Origin: DASCNA01 sp036011305
Lineage (GTDB): Bacteria; Verrucomicrobiota; Lentisphaeria; Victivallales; GWF2-38-69
Length of the DNA stretch: 43,666 nucleotides
Assembly: GCA_036011305.1 (NCBI GenBank)
Contig: DASCNA010000097.1
Span: forward strand, 1 to 43,666
Direction: 5' to 3'
Below the pieces are notes generated by a model. That model did not search any database and was not told the origin of the DNA. It saw nothing but the letters and a program-made list of their open reading frames with translations. Of the stretch, positions 7,776 to 16,968 are shown one piece after another; within the stretch, counting starts at the first letter, position 1, and the number at the start of each line of letters is the position of its first letter. Made by a program: the position numbers and the translations under genes.

Positions 7776-8915
7776 TTAAAATAATCTGTTCCACCAGGAT
7801 GTCTCCTGATTTTCTTTCTGAAGAGTAATGGCACTTAGTCTGCTTTTGCTAAGATTTTCCATTGTAGAATCTACTCTTACTAAGTTTTCTCTGATTTCTT
7901 TTGTTTGCTCTTGAATAGTTTGCCAATTTGGATCAGCTTCTTTTATACCGGTTTCAATAGCCATTTTATCCATAAATGATTTTTTAGGATAAGGATTGCC
8001 CATCTTTTCGTAAGCTTTATTAAGTTCCATAGAATAAGTACTTATATTATCTGTATTCTTCTTAAGTAGCTGTGATGCTTCAAATAAATTATTATAGTTA
8101 CTATTTATTTTTGTAATCAGAAGGCTTAACTCATCTTTCATTCTTCTTTTATCAGAACTTAAAATTTTGTCACATTCTTCTTTATATAATTCTTTGGCTT
8201 TATTATTCTCACTGCTTAATTCAGTGTATTGTTTTTGCGTTTGCTCAATAATATCCTGTGTTTTTAGATTCATTTTAGCTATTTCAGAGTTGTAATTGCT
8301 AATAGTATTTTTATGTGAATTAGAAAATTGCTCTTCAAGATCCTTTTTCTGAGAACTTAATGTTGCTATTGTTTCTTTCATCGTACTAACGGTTGAATCC
8401 CTTGAAATTAATCTACTGTTTAGATCTCTTATGGTTTTGTTCTGAATACTTACTTCTTTATTTAGTTCAGCAATTTCAGATTCTAAAGTTTTTTTATTAT
8501 CAGTATGCATTGCTAAAAGTTCATTGTGTTTCTCTTTATCTTCTTTTTGGATTCTTATTATATTAGAGTTATTTTCATCGGCATATTTTTGTTGTGTTTC
8601 AAGTGATCTTTTTTCAAGCTTTGCCTTTAGTTCACGTAGAGTTGCATTATCTTCCTGCAAACTATTTATATTTACATCGTCAGTTTTATTTTTTTGAACA
8701 GCGACCTTAAGCTCTCTTTCTGTATCTTTTAAGTTTTTAGTTATATAACTTAATTGGTTCTGGTACTCCTTATTTTGTTTCTCAAGTCTGTTAATCTTTT
8801 TTACTCTTTCTAATCTTTGAGTGAGGTTGCTGTAATCACCGTTAAGATTGTTTGATGCGTTTACCATTGATACAACAAAGACTAAAGCTATTATAGCAAT
8901 TAAACTTTTTTTCAT
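7776..8915 (-). CDS. Secreted coiled-coil protein of the secretion operon
   Basis: A signal peptide (MKKSLIAIIALVFVVSMVNA) is followed by an almost continuous coiled coil from about residue 30 to 330, rich in Lys, Glu and Asn. I prefer the ATG at 8915, because AAAGGAG lies 10 nt upstream and the signal peptide then starts directly; an in-frame ATG at 8924 adds three residues. No enzymatic motif is visible. The gene sits between the BamE-like lipoprotein and VirB10 with gaps of 31 and 18 bp, so it belongs to the apparatus operon. A periplasmic ruler or scaffold role is possible. It is not a known VirB component and its family is unknown to me. Confidence 0.65.
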   Translation of the reverse strand: MKKSLIAIIALVFVVSMVNASNNLNGDYSNLTQRLERVKKINRLEKQNKEYQNQLSYITKNLKDTERELKVAVQKNKTDDVNINSLQEDNATLRELKAKLEKRSLETQQKYADENNSNIIRIQKEDKEKHNELLAMHTDNKKTLESEIAELNKEVSIQNKTIRDLNSRLISRDSTVSTMKETIATLSSQKKDLEEQFSNSHKNTISNYNSEIAKMNLKTQDIIEQTQKQYTELSSENNKAKELYKEECDKILSSDKRRMKDELSLLITKINSNYNNLFEASQLLKKNTDNISTYSMELNKAYEKMGNPYPKKSFMDKMAIETGIKEADPNWQTIQEQTKEIRENLVRVDSTMENLSKSRLSAITLQKENQETSWWNRLF

Positions 8916-8946
8916 AAAAAACATACTCCTTTATCTCCTTTATTTA

Positions 8947-9333
8947 TTAAATATTATTTTTCTTTTTAGCGTAACCGGTTTCATTTGGATTATAAATAAC
9001 TATTTTTACATGCATTGTGCTGTGTACTCCTGCTGTTTTTTCAAAAACGACTATACCGTTATTTTTGTAATAATAGTAAGCTTCAGTAATTCCATTCATG
9101 AAAATATCTCCAAAGGGGATAAATGCCTTCCATGTTGCTGATACTTTCTGTTCTGTTGGATTGCCAATCATATCTGTTACCTGTTTTATTGACATTCCTA
9201 CTTTTACTTTAGAAAGTGGAGAATTATAAGGTATTTTCGCAATATTATCAGGAGTTGTGGCAGTAGTCGCACATCCTGTTAAAACTGCAATTAAGCCCAT
9301 CACTAGTGCTAGTGATATAAGTCTTTGTTTCAT
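8947..9333 (-). CDS. BamE/SmpA/OmlA-like outer-membrane lipoprotein
   Basis: This 128-residue lipoprotein has lipobox VLTGC (Cys at about 21). A BamE-like core follows: LSKVKVGMSIKQVTDMIGNP, the typical strand and helix with GMS and GxP, then beta strands ending in a Tyr-rich segment. Chromosomal BamE belongs to the barrel assembly machine. Here the gene is 13 bp downstream of VirB9 in the secretion operon, so it more likely stabilises the outer-membrane part of this apparatus, perhaps in place of VirB7. The fold call is good; the role is inferred from position. Confidence 0.65.
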   Translation of the reverse strand: MKQRLISLALVMGLIAVLTGCATTATTPDNIAKIPYNSPLSKVKVGMSIKQVTDMIGNPTEQKVSATWKAFIPFGDIFMNGITEAYYYYKNNGIVVFEKTAGVHSTMHVKIVIYNPNETGYAKKKNNI

Positions 9334-9346
9334 TGCCTTCCTTTGT

Positions 9347-10372
9347 TTAACTTGTTATTTTAGTAATTGAGTCTAATTGTTTAATTTCTTTATTTACCTG
9401 TTCAATTTTTTGAACAAGAATTTCCAGTTCTCTGTCTGTTAATGTTTCACTATTCAATCTTCTATTTAGTTCAGACATTTTTCTCTTTAGTTCTTCCTCT
9501 TTTTTTACTACCCTTTCATTAAGGTTAAGCATAGAACTTTTTTGGTTGACTTTTCCTGCCGTTAGAAGCACTTTCCACTGATTAGTAGGTTTCAGCATAT
9601 TTTTACCACCATCAGAGTTCCCTGTAATTGTAAACCAAACCGGTGATTCTGAATATGGAGGAATTTTACCGCTACCTTTTACATAGCTTGCATAAAATAT
9701 AGGAAAACCACCCGTTCTTACAGACAAAAGATGAGGATCAAAAGCTAGTGTTTTTTTTGTTTTATTTTTTATTAATATTTGAAAAACTAATGTGTCGTCA
9801 TTATGAAATCTAAATATATTTTCAAGTAAAATATCATACGCTCTATACTCAAATAACTCATTTTTACGTACTAATTGTACTTTTTCATAATATTTAGGAT
9901 AACGATTTTTTACTAGATGATATAACCTGGCTTTCTTTATAATATCTTGTAAAACTTTTGGAGAAGTTCCTCCACTTTTGGAAGATATAACATTACTTAT
10001 TGATTTAAAAGTTACAGATGAATATGAATCTTCATTAGATGTAGTTTTAAGATTTAATACATAAATATTGTTATTATAGACTATATTTATACTTCCTTTA
10101 GCAGCCTTTCTATAAGTGATTACAGATAAAAAATATGAGCCTTTATTATGTTTTACATCAAAAGCACCCGGCACATCTTTGGACTGAGTAATATTTGAAC
10201 CGTTCAATCCTTCAATACCACCAGGGAACATTATTGTCGTTGCACCTGTACCTTCTTTGGCAATATTAATATTAAACTCTCTTGACGAATCTAATATATA
10301 TTTCTTAATGTAGGCTGCATTTAATTGTGAAATACTTATAATACCAAGAATCAAAACTAACAATTTTTTCAT
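9347..10372 (-). CDS. virB9: VirB9/TrbG-like outer-membrane core protein
   Basis: A cleavable signal peptide (MKKLLVLILGIISISQLNA) leads into a beta-rich N-terminal domain. A C-terminal part resembles VirB9 (LVRKNELFEYRAYDILLENIFRFHNDDTLVFQILIKNK), with strands suited to the VirB7/VirB10 interface. At 341 residues it is longer than classical VirB9, because a charged coiled-coil tail of about 55 residues (KEEELKRKMSELN) is added at the C-terminus. Its start overlaps the VirB8 stop by one base. The order VirB8, VirB9, VirB10 follows the canonical operon, although two extra genes separate the last two. The family call rests partly on this order. Confidence 0.65.
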   Translation of the reverse strand: MKKLLVLILGIISISQLNAAYIKKYILDSSREFNINIAKEGTGATTIMFPGGIEGLNGSNITQSKDVPGAFDVKHNKGSYFLSVITYRKAAKGSINIVYNNNIYVLNLKTTSNEDSYSSVTFKSISNVISSKSGGTSPKVLQDIIKKARLYHLVKNRYPKYYEKVQLVRKNELFEYRAYDILLENIFRFHNDDTLVFQILIKNKTKKTLAFDPHLLSVRTGGFPIFYASYVKGSGKIPPYSESPVWFTITGNSDGGKNMLKPTNQWKVLLTAGKVNQKSSMLNLNERVVKKEEELKRKMSELNRRLNSETLTDRELEILVQKIEQVNKEIKQLDSITKITS

Positions 10373-11106
10373 TATTTATCTGCCTCCGTTACTTCAAGAT
10401 CAAGCCAACTAACTGCATATGGCATGTTTAAGTTTGATGCTATGTTTGGGTTTCTATACATTTTTAATTCGAGTTCAAAGTTATATTTATGGGCATCTGT
10501 TCTACCTTCAAAGGTCTCTGTTCTAATAAGCTGTCCTACAACAAGAGCCCGAACATAATCATGTTCAGACTTATATGCCTTAATTTTTAATCCCTCACAT
10601 TTTTGATGTATGTCTTTAAGTTCATATAATTCCTGCTGCTCTTTTTGATCAGCAATGATAGCTTCATATACATTTTTGAAGTACATCTGTTTCAATAAAT
10701 CCAGCTTGTCAAATCCATTTGGGTTTTTGTCTAATAGGGATTCAGTAGCAAGCATAATACACAATTCATGAAGTGGTGTAGCCTGGTAAAATTCAAGTAA
10801 AGGAGTTCTTATTATTCTTCCATCAGAGGTTACTATTGATACATATTTCTCATTTTTTACATGTATTTTATCAACAATAATCACACATGCAACTATTACC
10901 ACAAGTACCCAAAATGAACAAAACCAGAACCTTGCAGCTATATTTTTATTAACGACAATTGACACTGGGTTAAAACCGGTATACTTACTTTTTTCTAAAA
11001 GTTCATGTCTAGCTTTACTCTCTTTCTCAAGAGGTGCATTCTTCAATTCACTTTCCAGTTTCTGAGCTTTCTTAGGATCATTCTTTTTATTTCTTTTTAA
11101 AAACAT
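10372..11106 (-). CDS. virB8: VirB8-like inner-membrane protein
   Basis: The protein has 244 residues: a charged cytoplasmic N-terminus of about 55 residues, one membrane helix at about 60-82 (FWFCSFWVLVVIVACVIIV) and a periplasmic domain. That domain has helices followed by strands (YVRALVVGQLIRTETFEGR, FELELKMYRNP), as expected for the NTF2-like VirB8 fold. VirB8 is a bitopic assembly factor that contacts VirB9 and VirB10. Size, topology and position between VirB6 and VirB9 all agree with this call, though sequence similarity is modest. TraE of F-like systems has a similar layout and is the alternative. Confidence 0.7.
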   Translation of the reverse strand: MFLKRNKKNDPKKAQKLESELKNAPLEKESKARHELLEKSKYTGFNPVSIVVNKNIAARFWFCSFWVLVVIVACVIIVDKIHVKNEKYVSIVTSDGRIIRTPLLEFYQATPLHELCIMLATESLLDKNPNGFDKLDLLKQMYFKNVYEAIIADQKEQQELYELKDIHQKCEGLKIKAYKSEHDYVRALVVGQLIRTETFEGRTDAHKYNFELELKMYRNPNIASNLNMPYAVSWLDLEVTEADK

Positions 11107-11118
11107 AAGTATAATTTT

Positions 11119-12153
11119 CTATTTAGTGTTTATTCCCATTGGAGAAAAGTAGCTGTTTTTTGGTTTAATTAGACCTGCTTTTACACCTAAGGATGATGCT
11201 ATATTTCCCAATCCTTTAGCTGATTTACTAGCTGTAGGCGATATCCCTGTTGAACTCAATAAATTTGAAAGAGGTGTTGCACCACCTATATTAGAATTTG
11301 GAGTTATTGACCCCTTCATTAAATCTGATCCTGCTGATGTCATTGTACTTGCAGCTGTCACCGATGAAAGTGCTGAGGATATAGGATTGCCACCGAGAAA
11401 AAGTGAAAAAATAAGAACAACACCAATTATATTAAAAACGAGAATACCAACAACAAAATACAAGCCAATAGTTATTGCTGTTCCTGCTGCCAAAATTTTT
11501 ATATTAGCTGTAAGTGCAGCAGTTTTTATGGCAGCAGCAGCAACACCTGTCCCTCCTAGTGCAGTCATCTGTCCAGGAGCTTCTATGATTTTTTGTACAA
11601 TTGCGTTCCAACCTGAAAAAAGCATCATATCAGACAAATTAAAACCAATAGTCCAAAATATAGTTGCTAAGGTTATCATGCAAAACTTAACCCCTACATC
11701 AGAAGTTTCTTTTATAAGTAAAAATGCCATTAATACAGGAGATAGTGCAATTAGAGCATACATTAGATTTCGCTGCATAAAAATCATAAATGATCTTAGC
11801 AGTGAGGATAAAAATATAGATGTTTTATAAAGGGCACTTATTATTTGCTCCTTTATATTATACCATGAATCATCACCATCAACTCGTGATTTACTCCATT
11901 CATTTATACCTTTATCTATTTGTTCACTAATACTTGTAGTTGTCTGTCCCATTGTATCAACTGAACTAGTAATAATATTTGGGTACAAAGCCATCATCAC
12001 AATTACAACAGCAGTAAAAACTAGATGCATTAATATTTTTTCTATATCGTTTCTATTACGAATGGCACACAGTGCAATTGAACTAAAAGAAATCAAAAAT
12101 GCAATCATAAGCATGTAGTGTCGTATCTCCCCGACAATCTTGAACTCATTCAT
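11119..12153 (-). CDS. virB6: VirB6/TrbL-like polytopic membrane protein
   Basis: This 344-residue protein has about six hydrophobic helices: ~13-32, ~40-56, ~130-146, ~155-175, ~205-235 and ~236-258. A Gly/Ser/Ala-rich hydrophilic tail follows (ASTMTSAGSDLMKG), as in TrbL/VirB6 channel proteins that span the inner membrane. Its start overlaps the end of the VirB5-like gene by 4 nt (ATGA), so the two are translationally coupled. The position between VirB5 and VirB8 is canonical. Sequence divergence in this family is high, so the assignment depends on topology and order. Confidence 0.75.
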   Translation of the reverse strand: MNEFKIVGEIRHYMLMIAFLISFSSIALCAIRNRNDIEKILMHLVFTAVVIVMMALYPNIITSSVDTMGQTTTSISEQIDKGINEWSKSRVDGDDSWYNIKEQIISALYKTSIFLSSLLRSFMIFMQRNLMYALIALSPVLMAFLLIKETSDVGVKFCMITLATIFWTIGFNLSDMMLFSGWNAIVQKIIEAPGQMTALGGTGVAAAAIKTAALTANIKILAAGTAITIGLYFVVGILVFNIIGVVLIFSLFLGGNPISSALSSVTAASTMTSAGSDLMKGSITPNSNIGGATPLSNLLSSTGISPTASKSAKGLGNIASSLGVKAGLIKPKNSYFSPMGINTK

Positions 12154-13067
12154 AGAATTGCATCCTTTTCTTTTTCCTGTAGATATTTAAGAAGTGCACT
12201 TCTAGTAGGTAATCTTGATATATCATCATTTTGGTTATCATTATGAGCTTTTTGAAGCCTTAATGTCGTTACCATGCCCTGCATTTTTTTAGAGTCTTCT
12301 GCTAATGTAGAAGCAATCATATATCTGTTTCTTAAATCTTCTTCTTTGTCCAGTAGGTAATCTATCTGTTTTTCAAGTTCTATAATTTCTGCGTATCTTG
12401 CAGTATAAACCGTGTCAGTTTTTGCCAGTTCAAGTTTCAACTTTGCCAACCTTAATTTTTCATTTAGTCGGTTAAGTTCACCCTTATCACTGCCATCACC
12501 ATGTATATATAGCCTAAAATCTTCATACTCACCGTATTGTTTCAATGCAACAGATTCTGCCATTATGTAATCTTTTGAATCTTTTGATTTTTGAATTGTC
12601 CAGTTTTCAGCATCAATTTCTCCAATATAGCTTTTCAAAACATCCGTTTTATTAACAACATTTTCAGGGGAATCACTTATATCTTCAAGTATAGATTTTG
12701 CCGTATTCATTTTTTGGTCAGATGTACGAAAAACCTCATCTATAATTTCAACAGTTGATAAATTTTCCCAATTTCCATGATAGTCAACAAGAGTTGTTGC
12801 CTGATCAAGAATGTTTCTATTGTACTCAATTACATCACGCACTTGTGCTATTTGATGTTGAAGTTGACCAATTTGTTGAGCCATATTTGCAAGTTTTTTT
12901 ATTTCTTTCAAGTTTTGCATTATATCCTGTGATATTGAATAGCTCATATCTGCAGCCTGATTAGCTTCTACTGCAGGTGCTGAAACGACTGAAAAGAAAG
13001 CATAAGTATTTGATGATATAATTAACATCATACTTATAAAAAAACTAAAAATTGTAATTCGTTTCAT
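12150..13067 (-). CDS. virB5: VirB5/TrbJ-like secreted protein
   Basis: A signal peptide (MKRITIFSFFISMMLIISSN, cleaved after TYA) precedes long amphipathic helices. The first (MQNLKEIKKLANMAQQIGQLQHQIAQVRD) is the TrbJ/VirB5 hallmark of helices rich in Gln, Leu and Met near the N-terminus. Members of the family are minor pilus or channel-tip proteins acting outside the cell in mate contact. The 305-residue length is in the TrbJ range. The gene is followed directly by VirB6 with a 4-nt overlap and preceded 16 bp away by a short lipoprotein, matching TrbJ-TrbK-TrbL order in part. Confidence 0.75.
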   Translation of the reverse strand: MKRITIFSFFISMMLIISSNTYAFFSVVSAPAVEANQAADMSYSISQDIMQNLKEIKKLANMAQQIGQLQHQIAQVRDVIEYNRNILDQATTLVDYHGNWENLSTVEIIDEVFRTSDQKMNTAKSILEDISDSPENVVNKTDVLKSYIGEIDAENWTIQKSKDSKDYIMAESVALKQYGEYEDFRLYIHGDGSDKGELNRLNEKLRLAKLKLELAKTDTVYTARYAEIIELEKQIDYLLDKEEDLRNRYMIASTLAEDSKKMQGMVTTLRLQKAHNDNQNDDISRLPTRSALLKYLQEKEKDAIL

Positions 13068-13083
13068 AATATACTCTCTTTTG

Positions 13084-13380
13084 TTACTGCCTGTCTATCA
13101 CTTTTACACTAACATAGTGATCTGCTATTTCTGTACCATCCTGATTTTTCCCATAAACCGGTACTTCTATTGTTCTATATTTTTCTTTAGGTACGTTATT
13201 AATTGCTTCTTTTTGTTTCTGGAGATCAGTTAACATCCAGTAATGTGATTTAACTGTATCGCTTCTACCTAGATCATACCCTTTGTCTAAGGGGTGTCTC
13301 TCATTGCTTGTACACCCTGAAAAATAAGAAAAACTAACAATTAAAGAAATTAAACAATAAATTTTTATATAACTTTTCAT
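13084..13380 (-). CDS. Short lipoprotein, VirB7/TrbK-position
   Basis: The protein has 98 residues and a lipoprotein signal with lipobox YFSGC (Cys at about 23). About 75 residues of mature protein follow, with a C-terminal beta-rich end (YRTIEVPVYGKNQDG, YVSVKVIDRQ). The gene follows VirB4 immediately (stop and start adjoin at 13380/13381) and precedes VirB5. Small lipoproteins in this position act either as VirB7 in the core complex or as TrbK-like entry-exclusion factors. The sequence alone cannot decide between them. Confidence 0.65.
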   Translation of the reverse strand: MKSYIKIYCLISLIVSFSYFSGCTSNERHPLDKGYDLGRSDTVKSHYWMLTDLQKQKEAINNVPKEKYRTIEVPVYGKNQDGTEIADHYVSVKVIDRQ

Positions 13381-16167
13381 TTACGCTGCTGCCTCCTTAC
13401 TATTTTTTACTGATTTAATTATTGTGTCTAATAAATCTCCACCTGCTGCTTTGATTTCTCTTTCCCTTTTATCTACATCTTCACCTTTTGTACTTGCAAC
13501 ATATAACATTTCATCTGAAAGGATATTTTTAACTGTTCCAAATTTTGGCACTGGTACGTCATCATGATAATATGTAAAGCAACTAAAATTAACTTTTTCA
13601 GGCTGTGGATAATCTGTTAATGTATCTTGAAGAACCTGGGGCATATATATATCTTTTGTCATATCCTTTATATCTCCCCTGTCACGCATTCCCATAAACA
13701 GATATTGTTTTGTATTGCCTGTTATACTTGCTCTTATAGGACTATTTTTAAATTTTTCATATTGTTGAATTACTGTATTTGGCTGACAGTTTAATTTACG
13801 CATTTGAGCATAAGTTTCGGCTACAATATCTGCACCGCCTGATATATCCATGAATCTACCAACTTCTTCAAAGTGAAATCTCTTTTTAGCACTTCTTGGG
13901 AGTTTTATAATATTATTTCTTGTGCTATTACTTATTAAGAAAGCAGCTACACTTTTCATATGTGCAGCTGAATTAGGTATCAATCCAAGTTCAAAATGAT
14001 CTATACGGTTTCCAAGCTTAATATTTTGAATGCCATCGAATAATTTTCCACAGTCTCCTTCTTCTGCAGTCCAGCTTTTAAGTAAAGTTAAAAGTATATT
14101 AACTTCATCTTCAGGATGATTTTCTTCCCTAATTTTCATTACATCTAATAACTCAGAATGAATTGGAAAATCTTCATGCTTATACCATGCATGAGAATTT
14201 CTAATTAACTCTTTTTCGCTATTTATTAGAAATCTTGATATTTCCTGCTCTGTTACACTTGCGTAGAGTTCTTCTTGCTTTTCATGCTTATTATTTAATC
14301 CGTCCCTAAACTCAACCCATGCTTCAGCCGAAAAAGTACCTGTAGGCATAAATAAATTTCTATATTTATTAGAAGAAATAGAAAACCTGGCGATCTCATG
14401 AATTTTATCCTGATTTCTTTTCTTCCAAAATCTAAATTTATCTTCTATAGTATTTTGAAAATATTGAGATAGAATTGAACGTCTTAGTAATTGTCTGTCT
14501 TTATCTCTATTTTCTCCACACATGTGTGTGAGAAGTGTTGCTGCAAAGGATATTTGCATGTTATCTAATGGCACTCCATTGGTGTCAAAATAATTAATTG
14601 AATCATTACCTTCAGGAGTAATTATTATTGATTTTTGATCCAATAATTTAACATATGTACCGTATGAATTACCCTCTTCGACTAAACATGTATAATCAAA
14701 AAAACATTCTGTTTGGGCTAAAATATCGGCAATTGTTGCGGATTTTCCGGAACCTTGCATGCCAAATGTACACTGCATCTGTGGCGTGCCATTGATGAAG
14801 TTTTTTATCCCAACTAAATTGAAGTTCCCACCATCATAAATTGCATCTGCATCTTTTAAATAACCTGTGTAGGTTGAGCTTATAGGAAGTCTATCGCATA
14901 AATAATCATTTTCAGCTCTTATTCTATATGCAGATTTTGTATTAAAAATCCATCCAGGCATACCAATATAGAAAAATTCTTTTTGAGTTTGTGCAGTACC
15001 AGGTTCATAGTATGTTGCTCCAGATATCAATTCAATTGCTGCTTTAATATCATTTACCTTTCGTGTTAGATGAGTTCTATCTGCATCCCACACACGAATC
15101 ATATAGTGTACTTTAAAAGGGAATGTTAATCCTCCTTCATATCTTTCAAGTCTTGCTTTCTTTGAAAGAAAAGCAGTATTATTTACAATATTTTGACCAG
15201 CACTGGAGTTCTCTGCAGTAAGTCTGTTTATTTCATCTACAAGCCTTTTTTTGCCTTCTTTCACTGGTACAGGATAAACATTTGCTGTTATTGAATAATC
15301 AATAAAAGGTAATGATGTAAGTTCGAGATACTGCCCTGGCCAATGGCTGCTTCCCCAACTTTCAATTAAAATAATATCGTTATAGCATCCATCCATGACG
15401 AAACCAAAATCAGATCCTTCAATCCTGTGAACATTTCCTTTAAACCCGGACTTCATGCATAGAGTGTAAATTGATTCTTTTTGCCAGCAATATGTAGGAT
15501 CCTCTGTATCTTTTATCAATTTCTCTCTTTCAATAATTTGTTTATATCTATCAATGGAACTTCTTTCTGTTGAACCAGGGTTAAAATAGTCCCACAGAAC
15601 CAAAAGATGCTCTCTATCTGTCATTGGTGTTATTCTTCCATTAATACCTCTGAATACAGCATCAAGTTTCTGATATATATTTCTATATTGTTCTTTTTTT
15701 GTGTTTACTACTGAGTCATAAAATGAATATTGTTGATCTTTTGAAAGATTAAGAGGAATGCTTCTTGAATTTCTTATCGAGACAAAAATATAGCAAATCT
15801 CTCTTTTTAATTCTTTATTAGCTACCATTTTCTTGTATCTGTTAACTCGTTCTTCTCTTACATGTTTTACAAATCTATGTTTTGCGTACTTCTTTGTTTT
15901 TTCCTCGTAACTTGCAAGTTCCGGTCTATAATCCGAATTAACCACCCATTTGATTTGAATACGTATATTATTTCCTGATTGATGAGTAATTCTTAATGCC
16001 GAATCTATCCTACTTGAAACATCATTCTTCACATTATTTGATGCACTTCTTATGTCAGGAATTTCAAGAATAAAACCTTTAGCTGTGGAATTCTTTTCTT
16101 CCAGTCCTTCCCATAGAATAATGTCATGCATGAGCCATCCATCACTAGGTTTATATTTGCTAAACAT
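13381..16167 (-). CDS. virB4: VirB4/TrbE/TraC-like secretion ATPase
   Basis: This 928-residue ATPase has the VirB4 two-part layout: an N-terminal region to about residue 440 and a C-terminal RecA-like motor. Walker A is GMQGSGKS at 469-476. The Walker B position is RFHFEEVG at 763-770, where the usual Asp-Glu pair is Glu-Glu (E767, E768). An arginine-rich segment with ITGNTKQYLFMGM near 815-827 corresponds to the sensor region. VirB4 powers pilus biogenesis and substrate passage at the inner membrane, and is the only universally conserved ATPase of these systems. It is longer than typical VirB4 (about 800). No VirB11 is present, so VirB4 and the coupling protein would be the only motors. Confidence 0.9.
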   Translation of the reverse strand: MFSKYKPSDGWLMHDIILWEGLEEKNSTAKGFILEIPDIRSASNNVKNDVSSRIDSALRITHQSGNNIRIQIKWVVNSDYRPELASYEEKTKKYAKHRFVKHVREERVNRYKKMVANKELKREICYIFVSIRNSRSIPLNLSKDQQYSFYDSVVNTKKEQYRNIYQKLDAVFRGINGRITPMTDREHLLVLWDYFNPGSTERSSIDRYKQIIEREKLIKDTEDPTYCWQKESIYTLCMKSGFKGNVHRIEGSDFGFVMDGCYNDIILIESWGSSHWPGQYLELTSLPFIDYSITANVYPVPVKEGKKRLVDEINRLTAENSSAGQNIVNNTAFLSKKARLERYEGGLTFPFKVHYMIRVWDADRTHLTRKVNDIKAAIELISGATYYEPGTAQTQKEFFYIGMPGWIFNTKSAYRIRAENDYLCDRLPISSTYTGYLKDADAIYDGGNFNLVGIKNFINGTPQMQCTFGMQGSGKSATIADILAQTECFFDYTCLVEEGNSYGTYVKLLDQKSIIITPEGNDSINYFDTNGVPLDNMQISFAATLLTHMCGENRDKDRQLLRRSILSQYFQNTIEDKFRFWKKRNQDKIHEIARFSISSNKYRNLFMPTGTFSAEAWVEFRDGLNNKHEKQEELYASVTEQEISRFLINSEKELIRNSHAWYKHEDFPIHSELLDVMKIREENHPEDEVNILLTLLKSWTAEEGDCGKLFDGIQNIKLGNRIDHFELGLIPNSAAHMKSVAAFLISNSTRNNIIKLPRSAKKRFHFEEVGRFMDISGGADIVAETYAQMRKLNCQPNTVIQQYEKFKNSPIRASITGNTKQYLFMGMRDRGDIKDMTKDIYMPQVLQDTLTDYPQPEKVNFSCFTYYHDDVPVPKFGTVKNILSDEMLYVASTKGEDVDKREREIKAAGGDLLDTIIKSVKNSKEAAA

Positions 16168-16178
16168 TACTGACCTCG

Positions 16179-16511
16179 TTACTTAATAAATGGATTTTTT
16201 TTGTACTTGTATCGGTGAATATCATCATCTGGTCCTTTGAAAAGCATTTCAAGAAATTCTGTAGCATATCCAGGAGGCTTGCCTACAAAAAAAAGAAATA
16301 AAACTAATACAGACACTAGAAGAAGCAGTATTCCTATGACAAATGAAATAAGAAGGCTATCAAACAATGAACCTACGCTTATACATGTAATGAATAGCAT
16401 AAGACCTACTACAAGTCCCCAACCTAAATTTCCTTCAAGCCCTAGAGCTTTTCCTTTAGATTCGTTAAATGAAGTAATTGATTTTACGTTTAGATGATCT
16501 TCTTCTGTCAT
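16179..16511 (-). CDS. virB3: VirB3-like inner-membrane protein
   Basis: The protein has 110 residues. A hydrophilic N-terminus (TEEDHLNVKSITSFNESK) precedes two adjacent membrane helices at about 30-50 and 52-76, then a short basic tail. VirB3 proteins are small double-span proteins that pair with VirB4, and the gene lies 11 bp upstream of VirB4 and just after the pilin. Sequence motifs are weak; the call rests on size, topology and position. Confidence 0.65.
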   Translation of the reverse strand: MTEEDHLNVKSITSFNESKGKALGLEGNLGWGLVVGLMLFITCISVGSLFDSLLISFVIGILLLLVSVLVLFLFFVGKPPGYATEFLEMLFKGPDDDIHRYKYKKNPFIK

Positions 16512-16529
16512 TCTTATCTCCTGATGGGA

Positions 16530-16883
16530 TTATGCTCCCCACTGCCCTGCTGGTTTTATAATAACGGAACCTAAACCACTGGATGTGAATATGAAGGCAC
16601 AAAAAGCATATGATAATGAAGCAACAACCATTCCTATTATCATATATTTGGCTGATTCTCCTTTTCCGCTCCCTATTTTGAACCCGGCAAGTCCTCCCAT
16701 TGCGACACAACCAAAGAATATTAATGCATACAGTATTCCACCTGCTGTACTTATTCCTTTTTCAATATCTCTTCCATAGGAAGCAGCATAAATAACATCG
16801 GGAATTAATAAGATTAATATTGTTATAATAAATTTTGCTTTTGCAGGAATTCTGTGTAATAAATTAATTGTGTTTTTTAACAT
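16530..16883 (-). CDS. virB2: VirB2/TrbC-like pilin
   Basis: The protein has 117 residues. A long signal region ends in LLIPDVIYAASYG, suggesting cleavage after YAA. The mature part holds two hydrophobic helices (ILYALIFFGCVAMGGLAGF and MIIGMVVASLSYAFCAFIF) separated by a short Gly/Lys loop, the layout of VirB2/TrbC pilins that line the pilus and channel. A strong ribosome site (AGGAGG, 9 nt upstream) fits a protein made in quantity. It is the first structural gene of the run that continues down to 914. Confidence 0.75.
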   Translation of the reverse strand: MLKNTINLLHRIPAKAKFIITILILLIPDVIYAASYGRDIEKGISTAGGILYALIFFGCVAMGGLAGFKIGSGKGESAKYMIIGMVVASLSYAFCAFIFTSSGLGSVIIKPAGQWGA

Positions 16884-16968
16884 AATTGATAACCTCCTAA
16901 GATTTTTTAATCCTACTATATTTATTGTGAGTTCGATTATTATGATAGGTAACTACCTTTTGCGTAGC

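Noticed and set aside
11387..11830. 147-codon plus-strand frame antisense to the VirB6 gene
   Set aside because: Shadow of a polytopic membrane protein; no ribosome site and against the direction of the operon.
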